Shown here: in pieces, positions 55,093 through 64,000 of the stretch | Numbering within the stretch: position 1 is the first letter of the stretch | Layout: every line of letters starts with the position of its first letter | DNA from: Paraburkholderia antibiotica | GTDB taxonomy: Bacteria; Pseudomonadota; Gammaproteobacteria; Burkholderiales; Burkholderiaceae | Assembly: GCF_012927125.1 (NCBI RefSeq) | Contig: NZ_JABBFZ010000003.1 | Span: 124,001-188,000, forward strand | Reading direction: 5' to 3' | DNA: 64,000 bases | Position numbers and translations under genes: made by a program | The notes under the pieces: generated by a model | Database searches by the model: none | Told to the model about the DNA's origin: nothing | What the model saw: only the letters and a program-made list of their open reading frames with translations

Positions 55093-57897
55093 ATGACTGA
55101 CGCCACTCTCCTGAGTTCCAGCTATTCCCACTACGCCGCGCGCGCCGCCGCGGCCCGCCCGCAACTGGCCGCGAACGTGAATGCGCTCGCCGCCGGGCCG
55201 CTCACGCGCGAGCGCATCGATGCACGTCTCGACGCGTTGTGCACCGAGGCCGCGGGCAGTTCCGGCGCGGGCGCCGCGCCGTTGAACGAAGAAGCGCTCA
55301 AGCGCGCGCTGCGGCAACTGCGCACCGAGGTGTTCTGCGCGGTGATGGAGCGCGACCTCGCGGGTGAGGCCGACATCGCCGAAGTCACCGGCGCGATGAC
55401 CGATCTCGCGGAAACCACGATCCAGCGTGCGCTCGCGGTGTTGAGCGCCGACCTCGAAACGCTCTACGGCGAGCCGCGCGGCCCGCAGGGCGAACGGCTG
55501 ACGCTCGGTGTGGTCGGCATGGGCAAGCTGGGCGGGCGCGAGCTGAACGTGTCGTCGGATATCGATCTGATTTTCGTCTACGAGGACGATGGCGAGACCG
55601 CCGGCGGCCAGCGCTCGCCGCTCGCGACCCAGGAGTTCTTCACGCGCCTCGGCAAGCGGCTGATCGGCGCGCTCGCCGAAGTGACCGCCGACGGCTACGT
55701 GTTTCGCGTCGACATGCGGCTGCGGCCGAACGGCGATTCGGGGCCGCTCGTATGCAGCCTCGGCATGCTCGAAGAGTATTTCTACGTGCAGGGCCGCGAG
55801 TGGGAGCGCTATGCGTGGATCAAGGGCCGGCTCGTGTCCGAGGGCGACAGCGCATCGGCGCAGCGGCTGCAGAAGCAGCTCGACGCGATCGTCACGCCGT
55901 TCGTCTATCGGCGCTATCTGGACTTCGGCGTGATCAGCGCGATTCGCGCGCTGCATCTGCAGATCCGCCAGGAGGCGCAGCGTCGCGCGTCGATGCGGCC
56001 CGACAAGGCCGACGACATCAAGCTTGGACGCGGCGGTATCCGCGAAATCGAATTCAGCGCGCAGGTGTTCCAGCTGATCCGCGGTGGCCAGGATGCCGGC
56101 TTTCGCGTGCGGCCGACGCTCGCGGTGCTGCGCCACGCGGCCACGCACGGGCTGATGGACCCGGCGGTGTGTCTGCGGCTGTCGCAGGCGTATCGTTTTT
56201 TGCGCGAGCTCGAACATCGTCTGCAATACCGCAACGACGCGCAGACCCATGCGATGCCGGTCGATCCCGAAGACCGCGCGGCGCTCGCGCGGGCGATGGG
56301 CTGCAACGACTACGCCGACTTGATGACCAGGCTCGACGCGCATCGCGAGTTCGTCGAGCAACAGTTCGACCAGATTTTCGCCGACAAGGTGGGCGGCCGC
56401 GACGGCTGCGCGGCACCCGAGGATGGCGCGGCCGCGTGGGTGTGGAGCAGCGCGCTTGCCGACGACAGCGCCGACGACGCGCTGCGCGCGCGCCTCATCG
56501 AACTGGGCGTGGCCGAGCCGGACGATCTGCTCGCGCGGCTGCAGGGCGTGTGGCGTTCGTCGCGCTACACGGGGCTGAACGAGCGCAGCCGGCAACGCTT
56601 CGACATCGTCGCGCAGCGCGCGCTCGAAGCCGCGCGCACGCTGGAGCCGGCCGGGCGACGCGGCAATACCGTCGCGCGCTTTTTCGATCTGCTCGAAGCG
56701 GTGAGCCGGCGCGGCGCGTATCTGGCGCTGCTAACCGAATATCCGCAGGCGCTGCACCAGGTGCTGTCGGTGCTGGGTGGCTCGCGCTGGGCGGCCGGCT
56801 ATTTGATCCGCCATCCGCAACTGCTCGACGAACTGCTCGACGGCGAGGCGATCAACAGCCCGTTCGACTGGCCGGAGTTCAAGCGCACGCTGCGGCTGCG
56901 GCTCGCGGCCGCCGACGGTGTCGAGCAGCAGATGGATCTGCTGCGCCACGCGCACCACGCCGAGGTGTTCCGGATTCTGCTGATCGATCTCGCCGGCAAG
57001 CTGTCGGTCGAGCATGTGAGCGACAGGCTCTCCGAACTCGCCGACGCGGTGCTCGACGTGACGCTCGAAGCGGTGTGGAACCAGCTGGCCAAACGTCATC
57101 GCGAGGTGCCGCGCTTCGCGGTGATCGCGTACGGCAAGCTCGGCGGCAAGGAACTCGGCTACGCATCCGACCTCGACCTGATCTTTCTCTACGACGACCC
57201 GGACGATGCCGCCGCCGACGTCTACGCGACCTACACGCGTCGTCTGATTACATGGCTCACCACCGCGACCGGCGCCGGCACGCTGTTCGACATCGACCTG
57301 CGGCTGCGGCCGAACGGCGAGTCGGGCCTGCTCGTCACCGACCTCGACGCGTTTCGCCGCTACCAGTTGCGCGAGGGCGACGCGGCTAACACCGCGTGGG
57401 TCTGGGAGCATCAGGCGCTGACCCGCGCGCGTTACTGCGCGGGCGACGCCGAGATCGGCGCGAAGTTCGAGGCGATCCGCGAACAGGTGCTGACGACGCC
57501 GCGCGAGGCGGCGCCGCTCGCGCAGGAAATCGTCGAGATGCGCGCGCGCGTCGAGGCGGGGCATCCGAACCATACGCCCGAGCTGTTCGATCTGAAGCAC
57601 GATCGCGGCGGCATGGTCGATATCGAATTCACCGTGCAGTACTGGGTGCTGCTGCATGCGGCGCGCGATCCCGAGCTGATCCGCAATACCGGCAATATCG
57701 CGCTGCTGCGCGAGGTGTCGCGCTTCGGGCTGATGAGCGAGGCGGAGGCGGAGACGGTGGGCGCCGCGTATCGGCGTTATCGCAAGCTGCAACACACGCT
57801 GCGACTCGACGGGATGGAGAAGGCGCGGGTCGATCCGGCGCTGGTCGCGACCGAACGCGAGGCGGTGTTGGGCTTGTGGAAGCGGGTGTTTGGGTGA
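55093..57897 (+). CDS. glnE: bifunctional glutamine synthetase adenylyltransferase/deadenylase
   Basis: 934 residues with two nucleotidyltransferase halves: GMGKLGGRELNVSSDIDLIF near residue 140 (deadenylylase) and YGKLGGKELGYASDLDLIFL near residue 680 (adenylylase). Each is followed by a metal-binding RPNGxSG motif (RLRPNGDSGPL, RLRPNGESGLL). It attaches or removes AMP on glutamine synthetase in response to PII state. I start at 55093; upstream Met codons are in the divergent promoter region. Confidence 0.95.
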   Translation: MTDATLLSSSYSHYAARAAAARPQLAANVNALAAGPLTRERIDARLDALCTEAAGSSGAGAAPLNEEALKRALRQLRTEVFCAVMERDLAGEADIAEVTGAMTDLAETTIQRALAVLSADLETLYGEPRGPQGERLTLGVVGMGKLGGRELNVSSDIDLIFVYEDDGETAGGQRSPLATQEFFTRLGKRLIGALAEVTADGYVFRVDMRLRPNGDSGPLVCSLGMLEEYFYVQGREWERYAWIKGRLVSEGDSASAQRLQKQLDAIVTPFVYRRYLDFGVISAIRALHLQIRQEAQRRASMRPDKADDIKLGRGGIREIEFSAQVFQLIRGGQDAGFRVRPTLAVLRHAATHGLMDPAVCLRLSQAYRFLRELEHRLQYRNDAQTHAMPVDPEDRAALARAMGCNDYADLMTRLDAHREFVEQQFDQIFADKVGGRDGCAAPEDGAAAWVWSSALADDSADDALRARLIELGVAEPDDLLARLQGVWRSSRYTGLNERSRQRFDIVAQRALEAARTLEPAGRRGNTVARFFDLLEAVSRRGAYLALLTEYPQALHQVLSVLGGSRWAAGYLIRHPQLLDELLDGEAINSPFDWPEFKRTLRLRLAAADGVEQQMDLLRHAHHAEVFRILLIDLAGKLSVEHVSDRLSELADAVLDVTLEAVWNQLAKRHREVPRFAVIAYGKLGGKELGYASDLDLIFLYDDPDDAAADVYATYTRRLITWLTTATGAGTLFDIDLRLRPNGESGLLVTDLDAFRRYQLREGDAANTAWVWEHQALTRARYCAGDAEIGAKFEAIREQVLTTPREAAPLAQEIVEMRARVEAGHPNHTPELFDLKHDRGGMVDIEFTVQYWVLLHAARDPELIRNTGNIALLREVSRFGLMSEAEAETVGAAYRRYRKLQHTLRLDGMEKARVDPALVATEREAVLGLWKRVFG

Positions 57898-58224
57898 CAC
57901 GCGGGCGTGGGCGGCGCGTGGGCTGTGCGTAAAGGGCATGGCTTGCGTCGCTCGCGTTGCGGCGCGGTTGTGGTATGTGGTGGTGCGTTGAAGCGCTTGC
58001 CGCTGCAGCATGCCGCGCTACGCCGCGCCGCGCTTTCGCGGCCGGCCGGCCGCGGTATGACGCCTCGGCCGATTTACTTCGGGCTTCCTGCTTGCAAGCC
58101 GCGCTTTTCAACTCGTACGCACTGGCCGCGCGAGGGGCCGTGAGAAGGGCCATGCGAGGGGCCGCACGAAGGACCATGCGACGGACCGCATGAAGGACCT
58201 CACGAAAAGCCGCGCCCCCAAGCC
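57898..58224. other. glnE-recN convergent intergenic region
   Basis: 327 bp between convergent genes. The 5' two thirds are GC-rich without a gene; the 3' part is the tandem repeat at 58144-58215. No intrinsic terminator with a T-run was found for either gene. Confidence 0.5.
58144..58215. repeat. three degenerate 24-bp tandem repeats
   Basis: Units at 58144-58167, 58168-58191 and 58192-58215 each begin GAAGG and share GACC/GGCC cores (units 1 and 2 are 20 of 24 equal). A partial fourth copy (GCGCGAGGGGCCGTGA) precedes them. They end 9 bp before the recN stop. Confidence 0.65.
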
Positions 58225-59892
58225 CTAAGCCGCCAGCATTTCCTTCGCGTGCTTGCGCGTGGTCGCGGTGATTTCGAGGCCGCCGAGCATGCGCGCAACT
58301 TCCTCGATGCGACTCGCCTTGTCGAGCGAGGTCACGCTGCTGAGCGTGCCGCCCTTGCCGTTGCCGGTTTTCGCGACCTGGAAATGATGATCGCCGCGCG
58401 CGGCAACCTGCGGCAGATGGGTCACGCACAGCACCTGGCGCGCTTCGCCGAGCTGATGCAGCAACCGCCCGACCACTTCGGCGACGCCACCGCCGATGCC
58501 GGTGTCCACTTCGTCGAAGATCAGCGTGGGGGTCGGACTCGCCGCGCTCGCAATGACCGCGAGCGCGAGACTGATACGCGCGAGTTCGCCGCCCGATGCA
58601 ACCTTGGCGAGCGGCCGCAGCGGCACGCCGGCGTGGCCAGCTACGCGGAACTCGATCTGCTCGAGTCCGTGCGCGCCGCCTTCGGGCAGCGGCACCAGCG
58701 CGACTTCGAAGCTGCCGCCTTTCATCGATAGTTCCTGCATGCCGGTCGTGACTGCCTCGCCGAGCGCCTTGCCGGCCTTCGCGCGTGCCTTCGAGAGCTT
58801 TTTCGCTTCGGCAATGAACACCTCTTTCGCGCGGGCTTCGGCGGCGCGCAGGGCGTCGAGGTCGGCGGCAGCGTCGAGCGCGGCGAGTTGCTGGCGGCGC
58901 GCCTGGTGTTCTTCGGGCAGGGTCTCGGCTTGCAGGCGGAACTTGCGGGCCGTCGAGTGCAACGCGTCGAGACGCTTTTCGACCTGCGCGAGCCGCTGCG
59001 GGTCGAGTTCGAGCTTCTGCGCGTAATGGCTCAGCGAGTACGCGGCTTCCTGCAACTGGATCTCGGCCGGTTCGAGCGCGGCGAGCACGTCGTTCAGCGC
59101 CGGGTCGATGTCCGCGAGATCGCGCACCTTCGAGACGATCGAGCCGAGATGCGTGATCATCGCCTCGTCCGATTCGGACAGCGCGCCGAGCGCGCTCTGC
59201 ACCCCGTCGATCAGATTCGCCGAATGCGATAGCCGATGATGCTCGGCGTTGACTTCTTCCCACTCGCCCGGCTGCGGCGCCAGTTTGTCGAGCTCGGTGA
59301 GCTGCCACGCGAGCCGCTCGCGCTCGAGCTGCAGCTCGCGGTCGCGCGTCTGCGCATGCTCGACCGCCTGCGCCTTGTCGCGCCACGTGCGCCACGCGCG
59401 CGTCACGGCGGCGGACAGATCGGAGAGCCCCGCGTGCGTATCGAACAGCTCGCGCTGCGCGTCCGGACGCATCAGCAACTGGTGCGCGTGCTGGCCATGA
59501 ATGTCCACCAGCATTTCGCCGACTTCGCGCAGCTGCGCGAGCGTCGCCGCCGTGCCGTTGATGAACGCGCGCGAGCGGCCGTTCGCGTCGACCACCCGGC
59601 GCAGCATCACGGTGCCGCCGTGCGGGTCGTCGTCGGTCGCGCCGAGCGCCTGGGCGTCGAGCCACTGGTCGACCTGTGCGTGCGTTTCGAATTCGGCGGT
59701 GATGTCGGCGCGGCTCTCGCCGGTGCGCACGACGCTCGCCTCGGCGCGCGCGCCGAGCGCGAGCGCCAGCGCGTCGATCAGGATCGACTTGCCGGCGCCG
59801 GTTTCGCCCGAAAAAACGGTAAAGCCGCTATCGAATTCGAGATCGAGCGCGGCGACGATGACGAAGTCGCGTATCGAGAGGTGGCGAAGCAT
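58225..59892 (-). CDS. recN: DNA repair ATPase RecN
   Basis: 555 residues of SMC-like design: Walker A VFSGETGAGKSILIDALAL near residue 28, coiled coil around 160-370, ABC signature KVASGGELARISLAL and Walker B TLIFDEVDTGIGG. RecN holds DNA ends together during double-strand break repair. It lies downstream of nadK on the same strand with a 64-bp gap. No LexA box was recognised at its start. Confidence 0.96.
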   Translation of the reverse strand: MLRHLSIRDFVIVAALDLEFDSGFTVFSGETGAGKSILIDALALALGARAEASVVRTGESRADITAEFETHAQVDQWLDAQALGATDDDPHGGTVMLRRVVDANGRSRAFINGTAATLAQLREVGEMLVDIHGQHAHQLLMRPDAQRELFDTHAGLSDLSAAVTRAWRTWRDKAQAVEHAQTRDRELQLERERLAWQLTELDKLAPQPGEWEEVNAEHHRLSHSANLIDGVQSALGALSESDEAMITHLGSIVSKVRDLADIDPALNDVLAALEPAEIQLQEAAYSLSHYAQKLELDPQRLAQVEKRLDALHSTARKFRLQAETLPEEHQARRQQLAALDAAADLDALRAAEARAKEVFIAEAKKLSKARAKAGKALGEAVTTGMQELSMKGGSFEVALVPLPEGGAHGLEQIEFRVAGHAGVPLRPLAKVASGGELARISLALAVIASAASPTPTLIFDEVDTGIGGGVAEVVGRLLHQLGEARQVLCVTHLPQVAARGDHHFQVAKTGNGKGGTLSSVTSLDKASRIEEVARMLGGLEITATTRKHAKEMLAA

Positions 59893-59956
59893 GGAAGTCG
59901 TCGGATGAGCTTGGGATTCGGATGGCGGCGTGCGGACGCGAATAGGGCGGCAGCGC

Positions 59957-60859
59957 TTACGGCCGCGAGTCTTCTTCGTGCGATGGGTACTCGTGCCAGT
60001 GCAGCTTCTTGCGCAGCGTCGCGTAATAGCTGTAGCCGACCGGATGCAGCATCGGCACCGTGTGGCGCGAGCGGCGCACCTCGATCGTGTCGCCGAGTTC
60101 GAGCGAGGTGAACGACTGCATGTCGAAATTGACGTTCACTTCGCGCCCGGACACGATCTGGATGCCGACCTTCGACTCGTCCGGCAGCACGATCGGCCGG
60201 TTGGACAGCGCGTGCGGCGCGATCGGTACGAGCACGATGCCCTGCAACTGCGGATGCAGAATCGGCCCCTGCGACGACAGCGCGTAGGCGGTCGAGCCGG
60301 TCGGCGTGGCGACGATCAGGCCGTCCGAACGCTGGTTGTACATGAAGCGTCCATCCACCGACACGCGCAGTTCCGCCATCCCCGAGAAGCCGCTGCGGTT
60401 GACCACCACGTCGTTGAACGCGAGTGCGTGGTAGATCGGCGTGCCGTCGCGCATGATGCGCGCCTCGAGCAGCATGCGCTCTTCGCGCTCGAAGTTGCCC
60501 GACAGCATTTGCGGCACGATCTCGCGCATGTTGGAGATCGGGATGTCCGTGATGAAGCCGAGCCGTCCGTGGTTGATGCCGATCAGCGGCGTGCGGTAGG
60601 GCGCGAGCTGGCGACCGATGCCGAGCATCGTGCCGTCGCCGCCGAGCACCACGGCGACGTCGGCGCGCGCGCCGATCTCGGCGAGACGCAGCGCCGGATA
60701 GTCGGTCACGCCGATTTCGGCGGCGGTGTCGGCTTCGAACACGACTTCGAGGCCGAGCTTCGCGATGCACGCGGCGAGCGCGGTCAGCGGCTCAACGATG
60801 CCTGGCGTGTTGCTGCGCCCGACGAGCGCGACGGTCTTGAACTGGCTGGTCACTTGCAT
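59957..60859 (-). CDS. nadK: NAD kinase
   Basis: 300 residues. [24 protein letters not shown] and [20 protein letters not shown] are the NAD kinase motifs. It phosphorylates NAD to NADP. The ATG at 60859 gives the family N-terminus ([15 protein letters not shown]); the frame remains open upstream but shows no family match. Divergent from hrcA. Confidence 0.96.
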   Translation of the reverse strand: MQVTSQFKTVALVGRSNTPGIVEPLTALAACIAKLGLEVVFEADTAAEIGVTDYPALRLAEIGARADVAVVLGGDGTMLGIGRQLAPYRTPLIGINHGRLGFITDIPISNMREIVPQMLSGNFEREERMLLEARIMRDGTPIYHALAFNDVVVNRSGFSGMAELRVSVDGRFMYNQRSDGLIVATPTGSTAYALSSQGPILHPQLQGIVLVPIAPHALSNRPIVLPDESKVGIQIVSGREVNVNFDMQSFTSLELGDTIEVRRSRHTVPMLHPVGYSYYATLRKKLHWHEYPSHEEDSRP

Positions 60860-61138
60860 GCCGGCATTACACCATAGGTAGGGCCTGAAAAGAACCGCAG
60901 ACCAACCCGGTAGTGGGCTGGCGCGCGCGGGGCGTCTGCGCATGTCGCGATTATCGTTAGAATGGTGAAGACCTGATGACATGCGTGCCGGTCGAAGCGC
61001 GGGGTTGCACCGGGCCGAGGGTTGGCCGCCGCCCCGCAGCGCAACCGCACGGCGTGCCCGCGGGCCGCCGCGCATGCGTTGGAGACGGGCGCCCCGGGCG
61101 CTCGCGGCAGTCGCGCCCTTGAGCTAAAATTTTTCGTC

Positions 61139-62158
61139 ATGCTAGATCCTCGCGCACAAACCCTCCTCAAGACGCTGATTGAGCGCTACATCGCCGAAGG
61201 TCAGCCGGTCGGCTCGCGCACGCTGTCACGTTATTCGGGCCTCGAACTGAGCCCGGCCACGATCCGCAACGTGATGTCCGATCTCGAGGAGCTGGGGCTC
61301 GTAATCAGTCCGCATACGTCGGCGGGACGCATTCCGACGCCGCGCGGCTACCGACTCTTCGTCGACACGATGCTGACGGTCGAGTCCGCCGCGGACGAGG
61401 AAGCGGTGATGCGCACCGTCAAGACCACGCTGCAGGCGGGCGAACCGCAGAAAATCGTCGCCGCCGCGGCGAGCGTGCTGTCCAACCTGTCGCAGTTCGC
61501 CGGCGTCGTGCTCACGCCGCGCCGCAGCCACGTGTTCAAGCAGATCGAGTTCATGCGCCTGTCCGACAAGCGCATCCTGCTGATTATCGTGACGCCCGAG
61601 GGCGACGTGCAGAACCGCATGCTCGCCACCCAGCGCGACTTCTCGCCGTCGCAACTGGTCGAAGCATCCAATTACATCAACGCGCATTTCGCCGGTCTTT
61701 CGTTCGACGAAGTGCGCCGCCGCCTGCGCGAGGAAATCGACGAACTGCGCGGCGACATGACCTCGCTGATGCACGCGGCCGTCACCGCAAGCACCGACGA
61801 ATCGGACACCGGCGAGACGGTGCTGATCTCGGGCGAGCGCAACCTGCTCGAAGTCGCCGATCTTTCGTCGGACATGGCGCGGCTGCGCAAGCTATTCGAC
61901 GTGTTCGACCAGAAGACCAGCCTCCTGCAGCTGCTCGACGTGTCGAGTCACGCGGCGGGCGTGCAGATATTCATTGGCGGCGAATCGAACCTGGTGCCGA
62001 TCGAGGAAATGAGCGTCGTCACCGCGCCTTACGAGGTGAACGGCAAGATCGTCGGCACGCTCGGCGTGATCGGGCCGACCCGCATGGCCTACAACCGCGT
62101 GATTCCGATCGTCGACATCACCGCGCGGCTGCTGTCCATGACGCTCAGCCAGCAATAG
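61139..62158 (+). CDS. hrcA: heat-inducible transcriptional repressor HrcA
   Basis: 339 residues. The winged helix ([20 protein letters not shown], then [18 protein letters not shown]) is followed by [17 protein letters not shown], unique to HrcA. It represses groESL and other heat-shock genes through CIRCE elements. No CIRCE (TTAGCACTC-N9-GAGTGCTAA) was seen in front of it. TAAAAT at 61125-61130 is a possible -10, very close to the start codon. Confidence 0.95.
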   Translation: MLDPRAQTLLKTLIERYIAEGQPVGSRTLSRYSGLELSPATIRNVMSDLEELGLVISPHTSAGRIPTPRGYRLFVDTMLTVESAADEEAVMRTVKTTLQAGEPQKIVAAAASVLSNLSQFAGVVLTPRRSHVFKQIEFMRLSDKRILLIIVTPEGDVQNRMLATQRDFSPSQLVEASNYINAHFAGLSFDEVRRRLREEIDELRGDMTSLMHAAVTASTDESDTGETVLISGERNLLEVADLSSDMARLRKLFDVFDQKTSLLQLLDVSSHAAGVQIFIGGESNLVPIEEMSVVTAPYEVNGKIVGTLGVIGPTRMAYNRVIPIVDITARLLSMTLSQQ

Positions 62159-62294
62159 CGCGCTCGTCGTCCCGCCATCGCCCGAATGAATCGTCCGTGC
62201 TGTCCATGACGGTCATGATGCGCGAGCGCGCGTGGCCTGCCAATCGTCCGAATGGCCAGGGGCGCCTGGGGAGGCTGCGCGGAACCCGCGCCGC

Positions 62295-62300
62295 TATAAT
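62295..62300 (+). promoter_or_regulatory. -10 element upstream of hemH
   Basis: Exact TATAAT in GC-rich sequence 61 bp before the hemH ATG; the -35 region is poor. Confidence 0.45.
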
Positions 62301-62360
62301 GAATCTCCACTGAATCGACTTGCCGCGTGAAGCGGCGAACTCTGCTGCCCATTGCTGCCT

Positions 62361-63437
62361 ATGCGCTTCGACCTCGAGCGGCCTTCACAGAACGCGACGT
62401 CGCACCGCGTCGCCGTGTTGCTGATCAATCTCGGCACGCCCGACGCGCCGACGCCGCGCGCGGTGCGTCGCTACCTCGCGCAGTTCCTGTCCGATCCGCG
62501 TGTGGTCGAAATTCCGGCGCTGCTGTGGCAACTCATTCTGCGTGTGCTGATTCTGCCGTTTCGCGGCCGCAGCTCCGCGAAAAAGTACGCGGCGGTCTGG
62601 ATGCCCGAAGGCTCGCCGCTGCGCGTCCATACGGAAAAGCAGGTGGAGGGCTTGCGCCATCTGCTGCAGCTGAACGATTACACGGTGCTGGTCGACTACG
62701 CGATGCGCTACGGCACGCCCGGCATTCCGGCGATCCTGAATCAGCTGAAGCTGGCGGGCGCCGAGCGCGTGTTGCTGGTGCCGATGTATCCGCAATACTC
62801 GGCGTCGACTACCGCGACCGCATTCGACGACGCTTTTTCGGCGCTCAAGCGCATGCGTAACCAGCCGGAAATCCGCACGGTGCGTCAATACGCGGATCAT
62901 CCGGCGTACATCGCGGCGCTGGCCGCGCAGGTGCATCAATACTGGCATCAGCACGGCCGCCCCGATTTCACGGCCGGCGACAAGCTGGTGCTCAGTTTCC
63001 ACGGTGTGCCCAAGCGCACGCTCGACCTCGGCGATCCGTACCACGAGCAATGTCAGCAGACCGGCGCGCTGCTGATGCAGGCGCTCGAACTCACGCCGGT
63101 GGAGTGCCGCATCACGTTCCAGTCGCGTTTCGGCAAGGCCGAATGGCTGCAGCCGTACACGGCGCCGACGTTGAAGGAGCTCGGCGCAGCCGGAGTGCGG
63201 CGCGCCGACGTGTTCTGCCCAGGCTTCACCGCCGACTGCCTCGAAACCATCGAGGAAATCGGCATGGAAGTGCGCGACGAGTTTTTGCAGGCGGGCGGCA
63301 AGGAGTTCCATCGCATTGCCTGCCTGAATGCATCGCACGCGTGGATTGCCGCGCTTGGCGAGATCGTCGCGCAGCATCTGCAGGGCTGGCCCGTGCAGGC
63401 CGTGCCGGTTCCGGTGCCGCATACCGCAGGAGCTTGA
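62361..63437 (+). CDS. hemH: ferrochelatase
   Basis: 358 residues. It inserts Fe2+ into protoporphyrin IX, the last step of haem synthesis. Catalytic His in [19 protein letters not shown] and the acidic pair in [17 protein letters not shown] are present, with the N-terminal [16 protein letters not shown]. Start at ATG 62361; a TTG 9 bp upstream is less likely. Confidence 0.96.
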   Translation: MRFDLERPSQNATSHRVAVLLINLGTPDAPTPRAVRRYLAQFLSDPRVVEIPALLWQLILRVLILPFRGRSSAKKYAAVWMPEGSPLRVHTEKQVEGLRHLLQLNDYTVLVDYAMRYGTPGIPAILNQLKLAGAERVLLVPMYPQYSASTTATAFDDAFSALKRMRNQPEIRTVRQYADHPAYIAALAAQVHQYWHQHGRPDFTAGDKLVLSFHGVPKRTLDLGDPYHEQCQQTGALLMQALELTPVECRITFQSRFGKAEWLQPYTAPTLKELGAAGVRRADVFCPGFTADCLETIEEIGMEVRDEFLQAGGKEFHRIACLNASHAWIAALGEIVAQHLQGWPVQAVPVPVPHTAGA

Positions 63438-63445
63438 ATACGCAG

Positions 63446-63853
63446 ATGAACTACCGCATTTCAACCGAGCCGGGCGCGAAACTGCGCATCGATAAATGGC
63501 TGTGGGCCGCGCGCTTCTTCAAGACGCGCTCGCTCGCCGCGGACGCGGTGGAGAAAGGGCGGGTGCGGATCGGCGGCGCGGCGGTAAAGCCGGCCAGGGA
63601 CGTGCGCGTCGGCGATCGGGTCGAGATCGAGATCGAACACCTGGTGTGGCAGGTGGAAGTGCTTGGTGTGTGCGACGTACGCGGCCCGGCGAGCGTCGCG
63701 CAAACGCTTTATGCGGAGACTGAAGAGAGCAAGGTGAAGCGGCAGGCGGAACAGGAGCGACGCCGGATGTACCACGAGCCGGCCTCCGCGTTGCACGGGC
63801 GGCCGACCAAACGCGACCGGCGCACTATCGACAGATTTTCAGGTGGGGATTGA
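63446..63853 (+). CDS. hslR: S4-domain RNA-binding heat-shock protein Hsp15
   Basis: 135 residues. The S4 domain (LRIDKWLWAARFFKTRSLAA, then KGRVRIGGAAVKPARDVRVG) and a basic tail (RRRMYHEPASALHGRPTKRD) match Hsp15, which binds 50S subunits carrying stalled nascent chains. It follows hemH by 8 bp, so the two are probably cotranscribed. Its last 29 bp overlap an antisense small gene. Confidence 0.93.
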   Translation: MNYRISTEPGAKLRIDKWLWAARFFKTRSLAADAVEKGRVRIGGAAVKPARDVRVGDRVEIEIEHLVWQVEVLGVCDVRGPASVAQTLYAETEESKVKRQAEQERRRMYHEPASALHGRPTKRDRRTIDRFSGGD

Positions 63854-63986
63854 AAAGCTGCTCCATGGTAGCGCGCACGCCGCCGTATTCGGTGGTGTGG
63901 TCGTTGACCGCACCGGACATGCAGATGGTCGTGGTGCCCGCGACTAGTACCAGTGCGACCACCCCGATTGCAAAGGTCAGTTTCAC
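63825..63986 (-). CDS. small exported hypothetical protein
   Basis: 53 residues from a GTG with GGGGAG 5 bp upstream. A basic start and hydrophobic segment (KLTFAIGVVALVLVAGTT) look like a signal peptide or membrane anchor; the rest (NDHTTEYGGVRATMEQLF onwards) is polar. Two Cys are present but not in a lipobox. The stop lies inside the convergent hslR gene. No family is recognised. Confidence 0.55.
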   Translation of the reverse strand: MKLTFAIGVVALVLVAGTTTICMSGAVNDHTTEYGGVRATMEQLFNPHLKICR

Positions 63987-64000
63987 GGTACTCCCCTGGA

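Noticed and set aside
58144..58215. CRISPR array
   Set aside because: Units are directly adjacent with no spacers, degenerate, and there are no cas genes in the window.
61000..61138. CIRCE element before hrcA
   Set aside because: No TTAGCACTC/GAGTGCTAA repeat was found.

Overview
The window is high-GC DNA from a member of the Burkholderiaceae. It is most like a Paraburkholderia or Burkholderia chromosome 1. The evidence is the housekeeping neighbourhoods (yajC-secD-secF with tgt-queA, recG-oxyR-catalase-dps, ubiA facing proC, glcD-glcE-glcF, recN-nadK divergent from hrcA, hemH-hslR) and the strong G/C third-position bias. No rRNA, tRNA, CRISPR array, insertion sequence or prophage was seen.

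Left part (1-11.8 kb) is accessory metabolism. A WYL/YafY-type regulator (cut by the window edge) and a VOC protein sit beside a perfect palindromic operator. Next comes a long minus-strand catabolic operon read from about 8.9 kb down to 1.3 kb: alpha/beta-hydrolase 1, an EthD-like protein, a DctA-type carrier, a carboxymuconolactone decarboxylase (CMD)-like protein, alpha/beta-hydrolase 2, an SDR dehydrogenase, a metal-dependent amidohydrolase and an MFS carrier. A LysR regulator is divergent and a second MFS gene follows it. The two regulated units (operon and second MFS gene) share a 55-bp control element. Both hydrolases carry alanine where the nucleophile should be, and the second appears to have been inserted with duplication of the 3' end of the CMD gene. 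The substrate is unknown.

Middle part: an RNA methyltransferase, a Gcr-type membrane protein, a pqiA-pqiA-pqiB-pqiC operon (11.8-19.5 kb), cytochrome b561 with two YceI proteins and an MHS-family carrier (20-23.4 kb), then the Sec/queuosine cluster (23.5-29.7 kb). An oxidative-stress block follows (recG, oxyR, catalase, dps; 29.8-36.3 kb) with OxyR-like sites and two overlooked small ORFs. After it come ubiA, proC, a YggS-type PLP protein, the glycolate oxidase genes glcF-glcE-glcD plus a second FAD-linked oxidase, and a cobalamin adenosyltransferase (36.5-45.6 kb).

Right part: a HigB/HigA-like toxin-antitoxin pair with a palindromic operator, then aroG. The aroG leader encodes a 22-residue peptide containing FYFYFFWY, followed by mutually exclusive hairpins and an intrinsic terminator, which is a textbook attenuator. 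Then come tldD, a nitrilase-family amidase, a giant YhdP/AsmA-like protein, glnE, recN, nadK, hrcA, hemH and hslR, and a small exported protein (63825-63986) encoded antisense to the hslR end.

The most noteworthy observations are the aroG multi-aromatic attenuator, the uncharacterised catabolic regulon with two nucleophile-less alpha/beta-hydrolases, and the catalase leader region.
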